From Taenia hydatigena (taxonomy: Eukaryota > Platyhelminthes > Cestoda > Cyclophyllidea > Taeniidae), in assembly GCA_036345935.2 (NCBI GenBank), contig JADWOT020001278.1:65344-129343 (forward strand): a stretch of DNA of 64,000 bases, written 5' to 3'. Both the position numbers and the translations under genes were made by a program. Below the pieces are notes generated by a model. The model saw nothing but the letters and a program-made list of their open reading frames with translations, made no database searches and was not told the origin of the DNA. This document shows positions 10,911 through 22,310 of the stretch, piece by piece (positions within the stretch are counted from its first letter, which is position 1; every line of letters begins with the position of its first letter).

Positions 10911-13900
10911 GGGATGGTGCACTCAAGTACTGGGACTGTGGAGGTGGATGGGTTTTCAGTAGTCGAATCAATCGACGAAAATCCATGGATCGTGGCAACT
11001 ACAGGGTGTAAAGCTGAAATTCTGACGTAATCATTGCAAACTCAGTGGCAGACCTTTATAACAAATTGAGTCCACTTTTATCCGACGTATTTTTGACTTC
11101 CACACGTATACTGCTAGCATTCGTGTAATTATTTCAGAATACACTTCTTAGTCCGAGGAGGGATGGTGGCATGATTCCCTGCATGAAAGCTACTAAACTG
11201 GTAAATTTTGTGATTCGCACTTGCTACCGTACAATAGAGCACGGCTGATTCCATAGAAGTGTGATATTTGGTCAGCAGTAATCACGTAGTCGCCTGTCCA
11301 ATTGTTTGTGATTGCGAATGTGCCATATTAGCACTGTGCAATCATAAGACATTCAAGGTGGTTGCTGGAGCACTGGAATGCAACGCACTTATCTTCTTCG
11401 TCGCAAAAAATGTCTATGCGTAGAATGGTGTGCGTCAGTTAAAACAGTTGTACGCGAAACTTATAAGTTTGTCAGTTGCTTACTCTGAAAACGCTAGATG
11501 GCCTGCATATCAGGTGGAGGAGTTGGCGCTGGCGGTCCGTGAGGAGGACATAATTTCCACTTCACATCAATACTCCACCAACTGCATGACTCTCTTTCCT
11601 CGGCAGCCTAATACACTGTGCCCGTCCCTTAGATTTGATGTCTCTAAGCAGAATCCTGTCCTTCTAATGAATACATGCAAGGATGATGAAAGGGCAGACA
11701 CAAATCTGAATAGCTAGGAATAATTCCATAAGGCGAAAGCCATCAGAAATTTGCTTACATTAAACTCAATGCCTGAAATCACACGATTTCTCATGTTTTA
11801 AAAGCTAATTTATGCATCATTTGTAAACCAGTAAAAGCGTGAGAAGCCGATTTAAGGATAAAACAGTTGAACTGTGCCTTCTTGACTTCTAGGATCTGCA
11901 ATTTTGCAAAAGCAGTGCATCGTATTCCAATCCTTGTGGATCACCGGTTTTTCTCTGTGGAACTGATTTTACTTATTCCGTAACACAAATACAGAGAAAG
12001 GGAAAAGGCATGCAGATTGCCTATGTCTTTGCATTTTTTCTATGTGATTGTATGCATGTGAGCTGCTTCGCCAAATTTCTTGTTGAAAATAACAAAATCG
12101 TTATGCGCATAGAAATCGAGGACTTGATTACCACTCGACGACCACCGCCTCAAAGCAAAACATTTTGAGTGAAACCTACCCTCGACTACATCTAGAATTC
12201 ATCCTGCTCTGCATGACACACACCCGTTCCTAGAAGTCGTAAGAGCAGAGGCACCAAAGGCAATTTTGAGTCAGCTAGAGGAAATGGAGCATTCACCATT
12301 TGATGACCTCAATGTCCATGCTTCCTTCAAATATTTGCCTGTTTTGTTATTGAAGTAGCCGAAAATTTTGATGTTAAGAAATGGACATGAAAACGGCAAT
12401 GTATTTTGATAATACGCTGTTAGTGATAGTGGTCTGGACTAGAAGTTAAACACCTGGACACATGTTGAGAAGCGACTGATACGTGAGTTGCCTCTGAAGG
12501 CTTGCGAAGGTTGGAAGTGTAAGCTTAGATTTCAAATCCGCTCACGGGGGACTGTAAGGTGAGTATTATAGTGGGCCTAAGAGAGAGCCAATTTTACTAT
12601 GCTTAGGAAGAATGGAGTTATTTACACGAGAGGAGAAGCTTGCGTTGCTTTCACGGTAGTTGAGCATATCAGCGTTGAAGGACTCACTCATTTGCAGAGA
12701 TCGTTGGACAGCAAGGGAAGGCAAATCAGAAGAATCGTTGTGATCGTCATGCGAAGGGTGATTTTGACAGAGCTGAGCCGCAAAGTGTAACTCGAGCTGC
12801 AGAGGAGAAGATGGGGAGTGACGGCTGATAAGGTCATGATATTAAATCGCTTCACGGCGATGTCAATGATGCAAGAAGCATGTGATCTACTTTGCTAATT
12901 TACTAAACATTCGAAAAGAAGTATCCAAGGAAACTAGAAAGGTTGGTTAGTAGTCTTAGAACTCGACGGTGCGCCGGTTTCTTATGTCGTGTGCATGCGT
13001 GCTTCACCAACTTGACGTTAGTCGCAACTGCGGAAATGTCAAAAACGCAGACGTCATCGCCCTTTCGTGTCAGTCGTTAGGTCAGCGATGGATCCGTCAT
13101 TCGAACTGGATTGGAAATCAGTCGTGTAAAGCATTCCTGTGCAAGCTTGTTCTCACCCTTTCATTGCAACATCCGCAGGTCATCCTCAATGCCCTTTAAG
13201 TAATAACGTGTAAATGGGTTTTTGGTTCGAGAATTTTATGCGCATTTCTTTTAAATTAGATGTCGACTTGCTAATTTATCTTCATCAAGGCTGGTCTTTC
13301 TACAGCATCAAATCACGGGGCCAGAACTTCTAGCCTTACGGCTCCAAGTGCACTGCGTAATTTGTCGGCTGCAGTCAAAGAAACAGCAGTATTCGCTTGA
13401 AGGTGATGCGCTGTTCCTAGCATCGATGAGATAAGAAGTGGTCTACAGCATCGGTGATTGGTTAAGAGGCAAAAGAGAGTCAATAGACTTTCCATCGCGC
13501 AATTCAGTTGTTAGAATTGGGCTAATGCTTAAATGACTCAAATGGTACTTGGTAGATTGTTGCCCATGCACCATGCAGCAATTTACCCAAGAATCTTCTA
13601 CTGACATATCCACCAGGCGGGTCAAACATTACTGTTATGAACTGGATGCTTTACCATGCACCTCTAACATTTGGTGCCTTTCGAAGCGTCGTATGCATTC
13701 GCTATTGCAAATTTTCTGCTCCTCTTACTAGATTGACTTTTCGAATAGGCGACAAGGGATAGGGATTGTGAGGGGAAGAAGTGAATTGGGGAGACGAGTT
13801 GATTTGATTTTATGCTGCATGGAATTGAGTTACGATTTGATGTTAAGCAGGATTGTATCGTCGAACGACGGAATAGGGTCACTCTCTCATGTGCTCTATC

Positions 13901-15049
13901 ACATCTGTTTAACCTTAATTTGCCGCTTAAGATCGGTGGTTATTAGATGGTAAGGAAAATATTGGCTCATGTGCAGTAGTACAGATTAACTTATGGTGTA
14001 ATGATCAGAAATCAAAGCATAAGATGGTGACGCGCTTCATTAATCACCACATCCTTTGCGTGTTGCCTGAGGGCAGTCTCAGTCTGTGGATGCTCAAACT
14101 GGTTTGTGAAACTAATCGCGTGCTATACGGTCAATGTTTGCATGTTCGGATATGAAGTTACCAGGTCGCCTTTATCCCATCTGATGTGGCTTTTGAATCA
14201 GTGTATGAACTAATAAATGGAGGGTTACGTGAGTATCTTATTTTTAGTGCGGGCAGAATAGGTTGGCCTTGTGGGCGAAGACTTCAGTTGAAGATGACGT
14301 TTAAGATTGCGAGTGAGTGCCATACACCAAGTTGATAGACGCCTGATAAACAGTAGAACGCAGCGTTCGAAAGGAACATGACAATGTCGAAGAAGACAGT
14401 AGCAGAGACAATGATGCCGCTGCTCGCTCCGACATTACCAAGTAACAAATAAAATTGTTATGATTTTTAGCATCAATGCCATCATTCTGAGTAACCGATG
14501 CAAGTAGAAAATACCACTCATCGCAGCCGTCCACCTTATTCACTTGCTGAAATTAAGCGATTTGGCCACTTCAAGTTTGCATTTGGCACAGCGAAGCGCA
14601 GTCTTTAGACCTTCTCGATGGTCACCGCTTTTGCCCTCTTTTTAGACATATATTGCCTGGCATATGGGAACAGTCAATACATGGAACGGCGAATGCATTT
14701 AGCATCCCCTTAGGTGGGCTAAGCTAACGTCTTTTCACGGCTATTAATGGCAATGAAAGTTATTGGTGGCACTAGCTACAAACAAAATTGGCACTGCTGT
14801 TCTCCTACAATGCATCTTTGCAGTTAAGAGAAATCCACGTCCTAGTTATTTCAAAAAGTGATCTTGAGTTACTACACGTTTTCGCGCATAAAGTAAAGCC
14901 TCGGACAAAGTTCCACTAGCTATGTACTTATTTCCAACCATTTTTGACTTCACTCATCTAGCCAGACGGAATCATCAGCATGAAAGCGCTGCATTCGCTT
15001 TCAATAGGTGTCGCTCTTCAGTCCACATTCTAATGCCGACCCATAAAAC
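10911..15049. other. Mostly featureless stretch
   Basis: Open frames such as 11430-11717 and 12969-13199 have no strong start or splice context. The piece at 12969-13199 is cysteine-containing and shares short words with 15630-15900 (for example GTCAAAAA followed by a CGTCAT word), perhaps an old duplication, but I cannot align it convincingly. Nothing else can be supported. Confidence 0.35.
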
Positions 15050-15059
15050 CTAATTATTT

Positions 15060-15592
15060 TAAGTTGTGACCTCCTGCTACTTGTTTTTAGTCAACAGCAA
15101 GCACTTCGAGCCTTGGAGATTTGTGAGTGAGAATGGTATGCGGTGGAGTAATAAGCACGACTGCAAGTGCAGGTGTAATTCCGCCCTTAATTTTTGCACC
15201 AACATTGCGTTATATACGATTCAATGCAAATCCACAGCAGTTCATTTGCCTTCCAAAAGCGCAGGGTGATACGTGGCGGGTGTATGGCCCATCACCATCG
15301 AGGTCTTAGAGGTGCAGCTATTTGTAGCCTAAAAGTGGAACGACCTCAAGCATAACCGCATAAACAGATGGTTCGAATGAAAGGCGCGTGTACTGTCCAT
15401 GGGTTTGGCAACCCACTACTGGAGTGGCATCGTTGCAGCACACTACCTTACATCAACTCCCAATGCTTAATGCTCGAGATGTTGCTGATGCCGCTTTGTT
15501 GATGTAGACCGGGTTCGCAATGTATCGGATAGCGTGCAGCGATATTCGAGCCGTTAGAGCGACGAGCTACAAAGCAATCGAGAGTCTAGAGC
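15060..15592 (+). pseudogene. Family X, copy 1: cysteine-rich terminal exon plus 3' flank
   Basis: After a strong acceptor-like tract ending in TTTTTAG at 15090, the frame reads SKHFEPWRFVSENGMRW and then KHDCKCRCNSALNFCTN. It aligns over about 55 codons without gaps to the exon at 18718-18961 (shared positions HF/HL-P-RFV-E-GM, K-DCK, CNS-L, TN, I-C, S-A, L-S). Here the frame stops early at TGA (about 15267-15269), just where the X6 copy continues to SSEWHVAGVWRITIE. The equivalent of that tail survives out of frame. From about 15240 to 15592 the DNA also matches 43580-43957 at high identity. Most likely a pseudogene of a secreted or extracellular protein of unknown kind. Confidence 0.5.
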
Positions 15593-16679
15593 TCTAGATT
15601 GCGACCCAATTCTGAAACCTGTAAGCGCGATGGCACACGCGCTGACTATCTTGACGTCTTTGGCTTCAGTAACGTCAGAAGTAATTACGCACTCAATCGT
15701 CGGCATTATGGTGCTAAATGAATGTGCGCAATGTCAAAAATGCGAGGGAAAACGTCATTGCGAGCAGAATTTGAACCTGCGCAGGGACTACCTAGTGAAT
15801 ATTTGGTCCATTGCATTCAAATGCTCTGCACGACTAGGCATACAGTCAGAGCGAAGTTAAAGATGTTACGTAAGCCTCAACGTGATAGATGCGAAATGCC
15901 TCAATTTAAACATGTCTAACATCAGAGCCGATTCCTTCAAGTTGCTAGTTATAAACGCCGTAAAAATGGTCAGTGGGCTTAGGAGCGCTAGTTACAATAT
16001 TAATTCTACTCAAGAAAGATGTGGTGGGGAATTGCATCTCCAGTGCATTGCCAGCCCTAAGATTGCTGATGCGAATTTCCGAGGAGGAAGGCAAGAAGAT
16101 GCGATCCCATCATTTAGCAAGTTATACGGCATGTGGGATTTTGTATACTGCCTGATTTTAATGCCATGCTGTTTGTGCTAAGTAGCATTGTTTTCCTTGG
16201 AACACATTTGATTAATAACTGAAGGCTGAAGATGGAATCTCGATGAGTCGTATTAATGAAGCAAATAGAGCTGGCCTCACAAAGCGTCAACTTAGTCCCC
16301 TCTTGACTAGTACAGAAAGCGGTCACATGTAATGATAGCCGAGTGGTTAGTGATGGTGGTTACGAATTCGCCGCAGAGTGACAAATAGTGAGGCTGGTTG
16401 AACTTGCGTCCATGTGTTAGTAGAACAAGCATGAAATGTCTGAAAAAGCTCATCCAAGCCCTTTTCTGCCTTAGTTTGCATTAAAATTAAAGAAGCTTTT
16501 ATAGGATCATCACAAATGCGCTGTAAGTACTGCGCGTGAACGTCTCTTGCGCTCTCATCGTCCTACGAAAACGGGCTCTTAAGTTATAGCACTACTTTAC
16601 TTGATCATGCAATAATTACTAACCCTCATTAAAATTAGCCCATTGACATGCGCTTCTTAATAAAGAAAAGGTCTCATTG
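15593..16679. other. Nothing clearly supported
   Basis: Short overlapping frames at 15630-15919 and 15882-16181 exist, but none has a second intact copy or a clear splice context. A tRNA-like word at 16336-16350 is listed under rejected items. Confidence 0.4.
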
Positions 16680-16880
16680 ACATGAGAAGGTAGCTACCAT
16701 CCCTAAGGATGCAAATTTAATTCACATTAAGGCCAAACGTGGTGCTAGGAACTGTTTTAGCATTTGCTATAAAGCAAGCTAAAACGTGCTGCTGACCCGG
16801 GTTGTGTGTCTGCGTGTCCTCGTTCCTGGCAAGTGCCCCACCAGGAGGTCAGATAATTAGTTTCTAATGTCGGACAGATG
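16680..16880 (+). pseudogene. Broken copy of the exon at 48181-48413
   Basis: The frame PKDANLIHIKAKRGARNC then ICYKAS runs into TAA. The intact relative at 48181-48413 reads EDAHLVSIKAEVGVGNC and RYKSSC at the same positions. The DNA words ACATTAAGGCC and GGCAAGTGCC are shared at matching spacing, so homology is secure although divergence is high. This copy is dead. Confidence 0.45.
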
Positions 16881-18673
16881 TGATTTAGCACAGTGGTGGG
16901 ACTTGCGTATACGGGTGCGTCCTACTGCCCGTAAAGTTCGCAGAAGAATAATCCTGAGTGTGGGGCAGTCTAGCAAGCATAATTGTGGTGACGGATTGAC
17001 GATGAATTTGGCGTGATTATTAGTCGACTTACAAGCGCATTTTGAAAAGGCTCAGTAAGGGTGCAATTTATTGAGCGTTTAACGAATTGTGCAGAAAAGC
17101 ACTTCTGCAAAATCACTTTCGTTAAGTAACTGGGTTCAGTAAGAGCCTACTCCGAGGAACTTGATGCAAATAAACTAAAGAAGTGTCGCAGAGATATGCG
17201 TAATCATTCATCTACCAACATTTTACGACACAAAAGCTGCTAGCGAAATGCTATGATTGGAAAGAAATTAAAATTCACGACTCTTCTTCTGCACTTCACT
17301 GAAGAGGCAGGTTATGGCAAAGAGGCGAAATTAGAACAATGCGGAATGCCCCGACCTTGACTTAATGGCACATATGCTCACGTGGTAAATGGGTGAAACA
17401 CCAGCATCTCGTAGCCAACACATCAAAGTCACTCCACCAGCAGGTCGTTGGCCCTATGATCAGCACATGTGCCTACTAACCGCACCATCTGTTGCAATGC
17501 CTGTTGTTAAATTGTTTTAGTGAAGCTGAGTTTGCTAGGTTTATTGAGTCGAATCGATAGCGATAGGCCAGCCGCATTAAACTTCGCATTCCATTCATTG
17601 CATTTCGTACCGTGATAGATGGATACTGAACAATACGCCAAGGGTTTGAGTCGGATTAAGATTAACGCAATGATGGGAAGCAACCTGAAGCTTACATTGC
17701 AGCGACGTTTGCAGCCGTAGTTGTTAAACTTTTGCACATCTTCTCTCTTACCGAATGGCATCGTTGCTCTGACTGCCTGAGTCCAACAAAAGTACAGCAG
17801 TATAAGTAATTGACAGGGAAAAGAGAAGATTTATGGATTTAAATTATGCGGCATGTTAAAGGGAGCTGATTGTTGGCGCGATAAATGACTGTCGTTTAAA
17901 ACAATATTCTTAGGTTGATCTAACTTAAGCAAGGGAACGGTAAGGCGTAGTGGGAGACAGCAATGCCTCGATGCCGAGGCACGTGCTTCTAGAAAGACAC
18001 AAGGCAACTTTAGCCTTCCTTTACCTCCAGCACCCCTGACCGGACACCGATTCGATACATTAGAATAATGATTGCTAGTCCGAATTACGTGCGGGCTGCA
18101 AATGTTACCACATTAATAAATGATGCTAAGAGCAACCTTTTAGATGTCTCGCAGCTCTTGCAATTCTTCGATGATGTTTTTCATGAATACACCTTCTCAT
18201 TGTTGTGCGACGTAGGTGGGGAGGTGACGCCCAAATGAGTGTGTTTGATATCTTCCTTTATCAAAAGATGTAAACCCGCACCGGCCATTCGTTTCTAGGT
18301 CCTACCGAAATCGAGCATTAGGCTAGAAAGGACTTTAAGACTTGTTGCATTTTATTAAGCGTAACGATTTGGCCACCTTCATTATTTGTCAGCCTACAAT
18401 CTAATCATATCCCCATCATTTGACCACTGATTTGAAACTATTCGTCACTGCTTTGTGTGTGGGTCTATCGATACCGCAGACTGCGAATCGCGGGAGACTA
18501 CTTGCTCGTCTCAATAACCTAATAGCTTGTTATTTCCATCCCGATTGCCAGTTGTATTTCAATCATTTCTTGACTTGGTTGCTGTCAAACTGATTGTAGC
18601 GTGTTTTTAATATGTGTGGTTTGTTCATCTCGTCGGGATTTATATCAGCGCCCATTTTTAGTCCGCAAAACAT
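16881..18673. other. No supported gene
   Basis: I see no duplicated segment or credible coding frame. Confidence 0.4.
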
Positions 18674-18717
18674 TTGGTATTTGAAGTTATTGTTCCATGC
18701 TACTTATTTCTTGTCAG

Positions 18718-18961
18718 TATGAGGCATCTGGATCCTCCGAGGTTCGTAGGTGAGGATGGCATGGAGAGGATTGACAAATGCGACTGCAAGCTCAGCTGCA
18801 ATTCCACTCTCTGTTTGCGCACCAACATGGTGTTGGCTGCAATTGAATGCGATTCTAAGGCATTCCAACTAGCTTCCAACGGATGCGGAGGCACCTGCTC
18901 TGACCACAGCGCAGAATGGAACGTTGCAGACACATGGCGTATCACCATCGAAGTCTCGTAA
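18718..18961 (+). CDS. Family X, copy 2: most intact cysteine-rich terminal exon
   Basis: The exon starts after a good acceptor (pyrimidine-rich tract ending in TTGTCAG at 18717) in a phase that completes an AGT codon, and runs 80 codons to TAA. It reads MRHLDPPRFVGEDGMERIDK, then CDCKLSCNSTLCLRTN, a hydrophobic stretch with C, NGCGGTC, and ends EWNVADTWRITIEVS. There are eight cysteines, which suggests disulphide bonding in an extracellular protein. Copies X1 (15091) and X6 (43570) support the frame from independent ends. No upstream exon can be joined with confidence, so this may be a live terminal exon or a recent pseudogene. Decayed 3' flank similar to X1/X6 continues to about 19060. Confidence 0.4.
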
Positions 18962-19779
18962 CTACTGCAATCCGTAGCCTAAAACTAGAACGACTCCAAA
19001 AACAAATTTCAAACTACGTGATGCGAATAAGGGGCGCAGACACTGGCGATGAGTTGGAGGACTGACTGCTGAAGTGATGCGATTCTTGTGTTTCACCAAT
19101 TGCCTGAGTTTGGAAGGAGGCATTCATGAGAAGGCAACTCGCTCAATAGCAGGATTGGCAGTTCACGGAAGAAGAAACCAGGACATTTTCATTGCGATTT
19201 AGCTGACACTTTAGGGTGATGTGCGCTTGCGGCCCCACAGGCTGACTTCTACTTGCACCGCTATCAGCAATCCAACGTCGTGTTAACTGCTATTGGATTT
19301 ATGAGTAAAAATGATGTTGAATCGTAAGTTGATATGCACTTGAGTAATCGCGACTAAATCTCTGTTCGGTAGTTGGCCAATTATAAAGACGTTAAATTTG
19401 GCTGTTTGCTACTGCATATATCACGTTCCACGCTGCTAATGGACAGCTTTGCATTACAGAATCTATTTCCTTCCTTCTTTTTCGCAAATCCAAGACGGAA
19501 CTGAGCTAAAGACGAGACTAGAAGGCTGACTGGTATCGTTAGGTCAGCAACCTAATGGATGGCTGGATGCACGGCTGCAATAGCGGCGTTTAGATGCCCT
19601 TCACACTTTAAGTGGGGCCTTCGTGTGGCTATTGAATGCTTCAGGACCTTGTAGATCCAAAAGAACTTTACCATGTAGACTGAATCCTTTATTCTTGAGG
19701 CATGCCACCCTAGACACATGGTCATTTAATCACCTTTTTTTAATTTATAAAACTAATAAGTCGTACAAGGCGCACTCAG
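18962..19779. other. Flank of family X; no supported gene
   Basis: The first 100 bases are a decayed version of the 3' flank seen after X1 and X6. The rest shows nothing I can support; the frame at 19623-19838 overlaps the start of the next copy. Confidence 0.35.
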
Positions 19780-20330
19780 ATGATCCGTCATGCATGTTTT
19801 GCATTAGCCTTGTTGTTAACCCATCAAAGATGCCCTAATGTGAATAATGGATGGCAGTGCGACCTTCTGCTTAGCCACATGTATTCCACACACCCTCTCT
19901 GCGGGGACTCTGTAAAGTCCATGACTAAAGCCTTTGAGGCACAGGGGAGCTGCGTCCACTCGCAGCCGTTCCAATAGGGCGTAACCACAAGCTGCAGAGA
20001 AGCATGTGACCTCGCATTTCTATAAGAAAGTGTACTTCCCAGCAACCGCTCCACAGTCGTTACACCGCAAACCAGGTTTTCGTTTGCTTATCTTGAGCTT
20101 TTGTCATGCGTCTGCGCGACTGATTGTTCTTGCCTGATAAAGTAATAATGTCACACAAATGTGACGAGAGAGAGTAATTGTCCTTTGTAAGTGGCAACAA
20201 GCACTAACTTTAAAAAGATTAAAATCTTAGCAAGGACTAAAAGTCATTGCTCATTTATTGGAGCAAAATATTTGATACTTGAAGGCCGATGTGCTTGCAA
20301 ATATGGATCTGCCCCACCGCCAAAAGAAGC
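19780..20330 (+). pseudogene. Family X, copy 3: upstream-type pieces
   Basis: The open frame ending at 19977 reads NVNNGWQCDLLLSHM then HPLCG, matching NRRQCDLLSSHVCFTHPLC at about 20876-20935 in copy 4. About 270 bp further a decayed CHTC-type piece, and then the word TTGATACTTGAAGGCCGATGT, line up with the order seen in copies 4 and 6. The pieces carry stops in the shared frames. Together they define the upstream part of the family X unit: QCDLL piece, CHTC piece, CCLEA piece. Confidence 0.4.
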
Positions 20331-20649
20331 CCAAGTACCTAAATGATTCGACAATTCTAGGCGGCTTACGAAGTTTCTAACGATAATTAGAATGCCTCTG
20401 TAACCTAGAATTCAAGGAGATTTATATTCAGGGATGGCAAATTCTTAAAAGGTCAGAGATCTTTGCCAATGTACGTCATCAAGTGGACTTTCTTCCTTTG
20501 CCAGCTGTCAACCACCAGGGTACCGAGACTCATTTCACCTACTCCTCTGCGTAGTGGCTAGGGCATCTGTTTAGGCACAGTGAGGGCTCTACCACTCAGG
20601 CACATGCTGAATCAAATCAGTCAGTGGTGCCAAATCCTAATAATCGACT

Positions 20650-21700
20650 CTGTAAGGCTTGAACTACCACGCGGGTATCATTTGAGATGAATGGAAATGG
20701 TAACTTTGATATCGATCACAGTCGCCTCCTCAGGCAGCTCTCTTACTTCTACAGCAATTTCAACAACACTACTTTGCCAACAGCTCTTCACAGCGACTTC
20801 ACGCATTTAAAATTTTCTCATTCCCTGTTCCAAATTAACCTGGTTTTAATTATGCAAATGTGTGCTGATGTGGAAAATAGACGTCAGTGCGACCTCTTAT
20901 CAAGCCATGTTTGCTTCACCCACCCTTTATGTAGAGCCGCTGAAAAGATCATAACCAGTTCCTTTAGGACACAGAAGGGCTGAATGCTCGTTGGGCTCGA
21001 CTTCCAGTTGTGCCACTGACATTAGCATACAGCCAGTAGCGAATCAGGTGTTCTCCCATTGGAATGCCGAGGTGTACCGCCCAGTGACCACTCCAAGGCC
21101 ACCAAACTGCAAGTTGGGTTCAGGTTGCTTTTACCATTCTAATAAAATCAACACGTTCTTGTTCGCCTATGCTGGTCTCATTGAGTGCGTCTGAGGTACA
21201 ATTTGGCAAAACTGGTCGTCTTTGCCTAATGAATGACCCGTGTCACACATGTGCGATGCAGAGGAATGGTTGCACATTTTAAGTGGCAACAGCCTCTGAT
21301 TTTATAAATCGCTTAACATTACAGCAAAAGGAAAAGGCATATCTTATATTTTGTTTAAATCGTTTGCTGCTTAGAAGCTGACGTGTTTGAGAAAGATGAT
21401 TTGCATTGCCTATGTAGAAAAGTTAAATGCCACACATTTTGCCTAATCGGAAATAAGGCACTGCGAATTATTCGCTTCCAACCTTTGCAAAAATTGCTTT
21501 GTTGTCTGTAAATGCACTTGCTGTGAGCAGCAATATGGTCTCCTCGAATCAAGTACGTTTACGGTCTTGTTCGGGTATGCTCTCAGTGGAAATGGATGCA
21601 CACGCCTTGGAAATTTCCATGATGAAGAATAAGATAAATAAAATCATTTCGTCTTTACGCCTTCGCAAACGAACTTCATGCCTAAATGTTAAACAATAAA
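20650..21700 (+). pseudogene. Family X, copy 4: upstream-type pieces
   Basis: The order is: a frame ending at 20983 with NRRQCDLLSSHVCFTHPLC; an unconserved part ending in GGAATGCCGAGGTGTACCGCCCAGTGACCAC-like DNA that is shared with 43110-43140; a CLMNDPCHTCAMQRNGC piece at about 21222-21280 that stops soon after; and a VCCLEADVFEKDDLHCLC piece at about 21362-21420. Compared with copy 6 an extra stretch of about 100 bp lies inside the last piece. Several stops make this a pseudogene copy, but the order of pieces equals that of copy 6 at 42840-43684. Confidence 0.45.
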
Positions 21701-22025
21701 ATGAGGTGGACTATTAAGCTAGAACTTTAAATGTTTATGATAACCTTTGCATCATTTTAGCAAGTTTGAGATCATAGAATTCGTTAGCGAGGTCATAGCT
21801 CCTCAAAGCTTCCTCTGAGACGAGAGAGGATACATCACATGAAGAAAACGCATTTGTTTAGTTAACAGAAGGAGGATTCGGGGTGCTAGCATGGTCTAAA
21901 GACCAGTTCGCCTAATGATGACAATGCAGCCAACCAAGTTCCCGCACCAGAAGATGGAATTTAGGCAAATAGCAAAGCGTTACAAGATAATTTGTTCTAG
22001 TAACTGCCAAATGACTTAAATTTGC

Positions 22026-22310
22026 TTGACACTGCCACGCAATCTTGATCAATGTGCATGCAGTGGAGATTCGAAGTGTTACGCGATCTACAGTCGAGTG
22101 GACTCTGCAGAATTCAGCCAGTGCAAGCGCTTAAGCGAAGGAAGTGTCGTTCCTTCTCTGTGTTGTCGATTCAATTCGAGGATTCCATGGTATGAAAGGC
22201 TTGTTGCGGACTTTGTTTCGAACAATTTGTTGGTAGCTGGAATCCCTCACCTCAATTTTTACGCCTTTCGCAGAAAAGACAAACCAGAACTGAAATATCG
22301 ACAATACTGA
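22026..22310 (+). CDS. Possible cysteine-containing exon, no relative seen
   Basis: The open frame has no ATG at its left end but reads well as protein: PRNLDQCACSGDSKCYAIYS, then FSQCKRL, SLCCRFN and a charged end ELKYRQY. The mixed composition and six cysteines are unlike the low-complexity chance frames around it. I find no second copy in the window and no clear acceptor, so it could be a chance frame. The function is unknown. Confidence 0.2.
   Translation: MTLPRNLDQCACSGDSKCYAIYSRVDSAEFSQCKRLSEGSVVPSLCCRFNSRIPWYERLVADFVSNNLLVAGIPHLNFYAFRRKDKPELKYRQY

Noticed and set aside
16336..16410. tRNA-like word TAGCCGAGTGGTTAG followed about 30 bp later by a GGTT-like box
   Set aside because: The A-box-like word resembles a Ser/Leu tRNA D-arm, but the second box is poor and no acceptor stem or full cloverleaf can be folded. 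At most a tRNA-derived relic.
20540..20610. Short stretch GTAGTGGCTAGGGCATCTG resembling a tRNA-derived SINE head
   Set aside because: No B box at proper distance and no second copy in the window.
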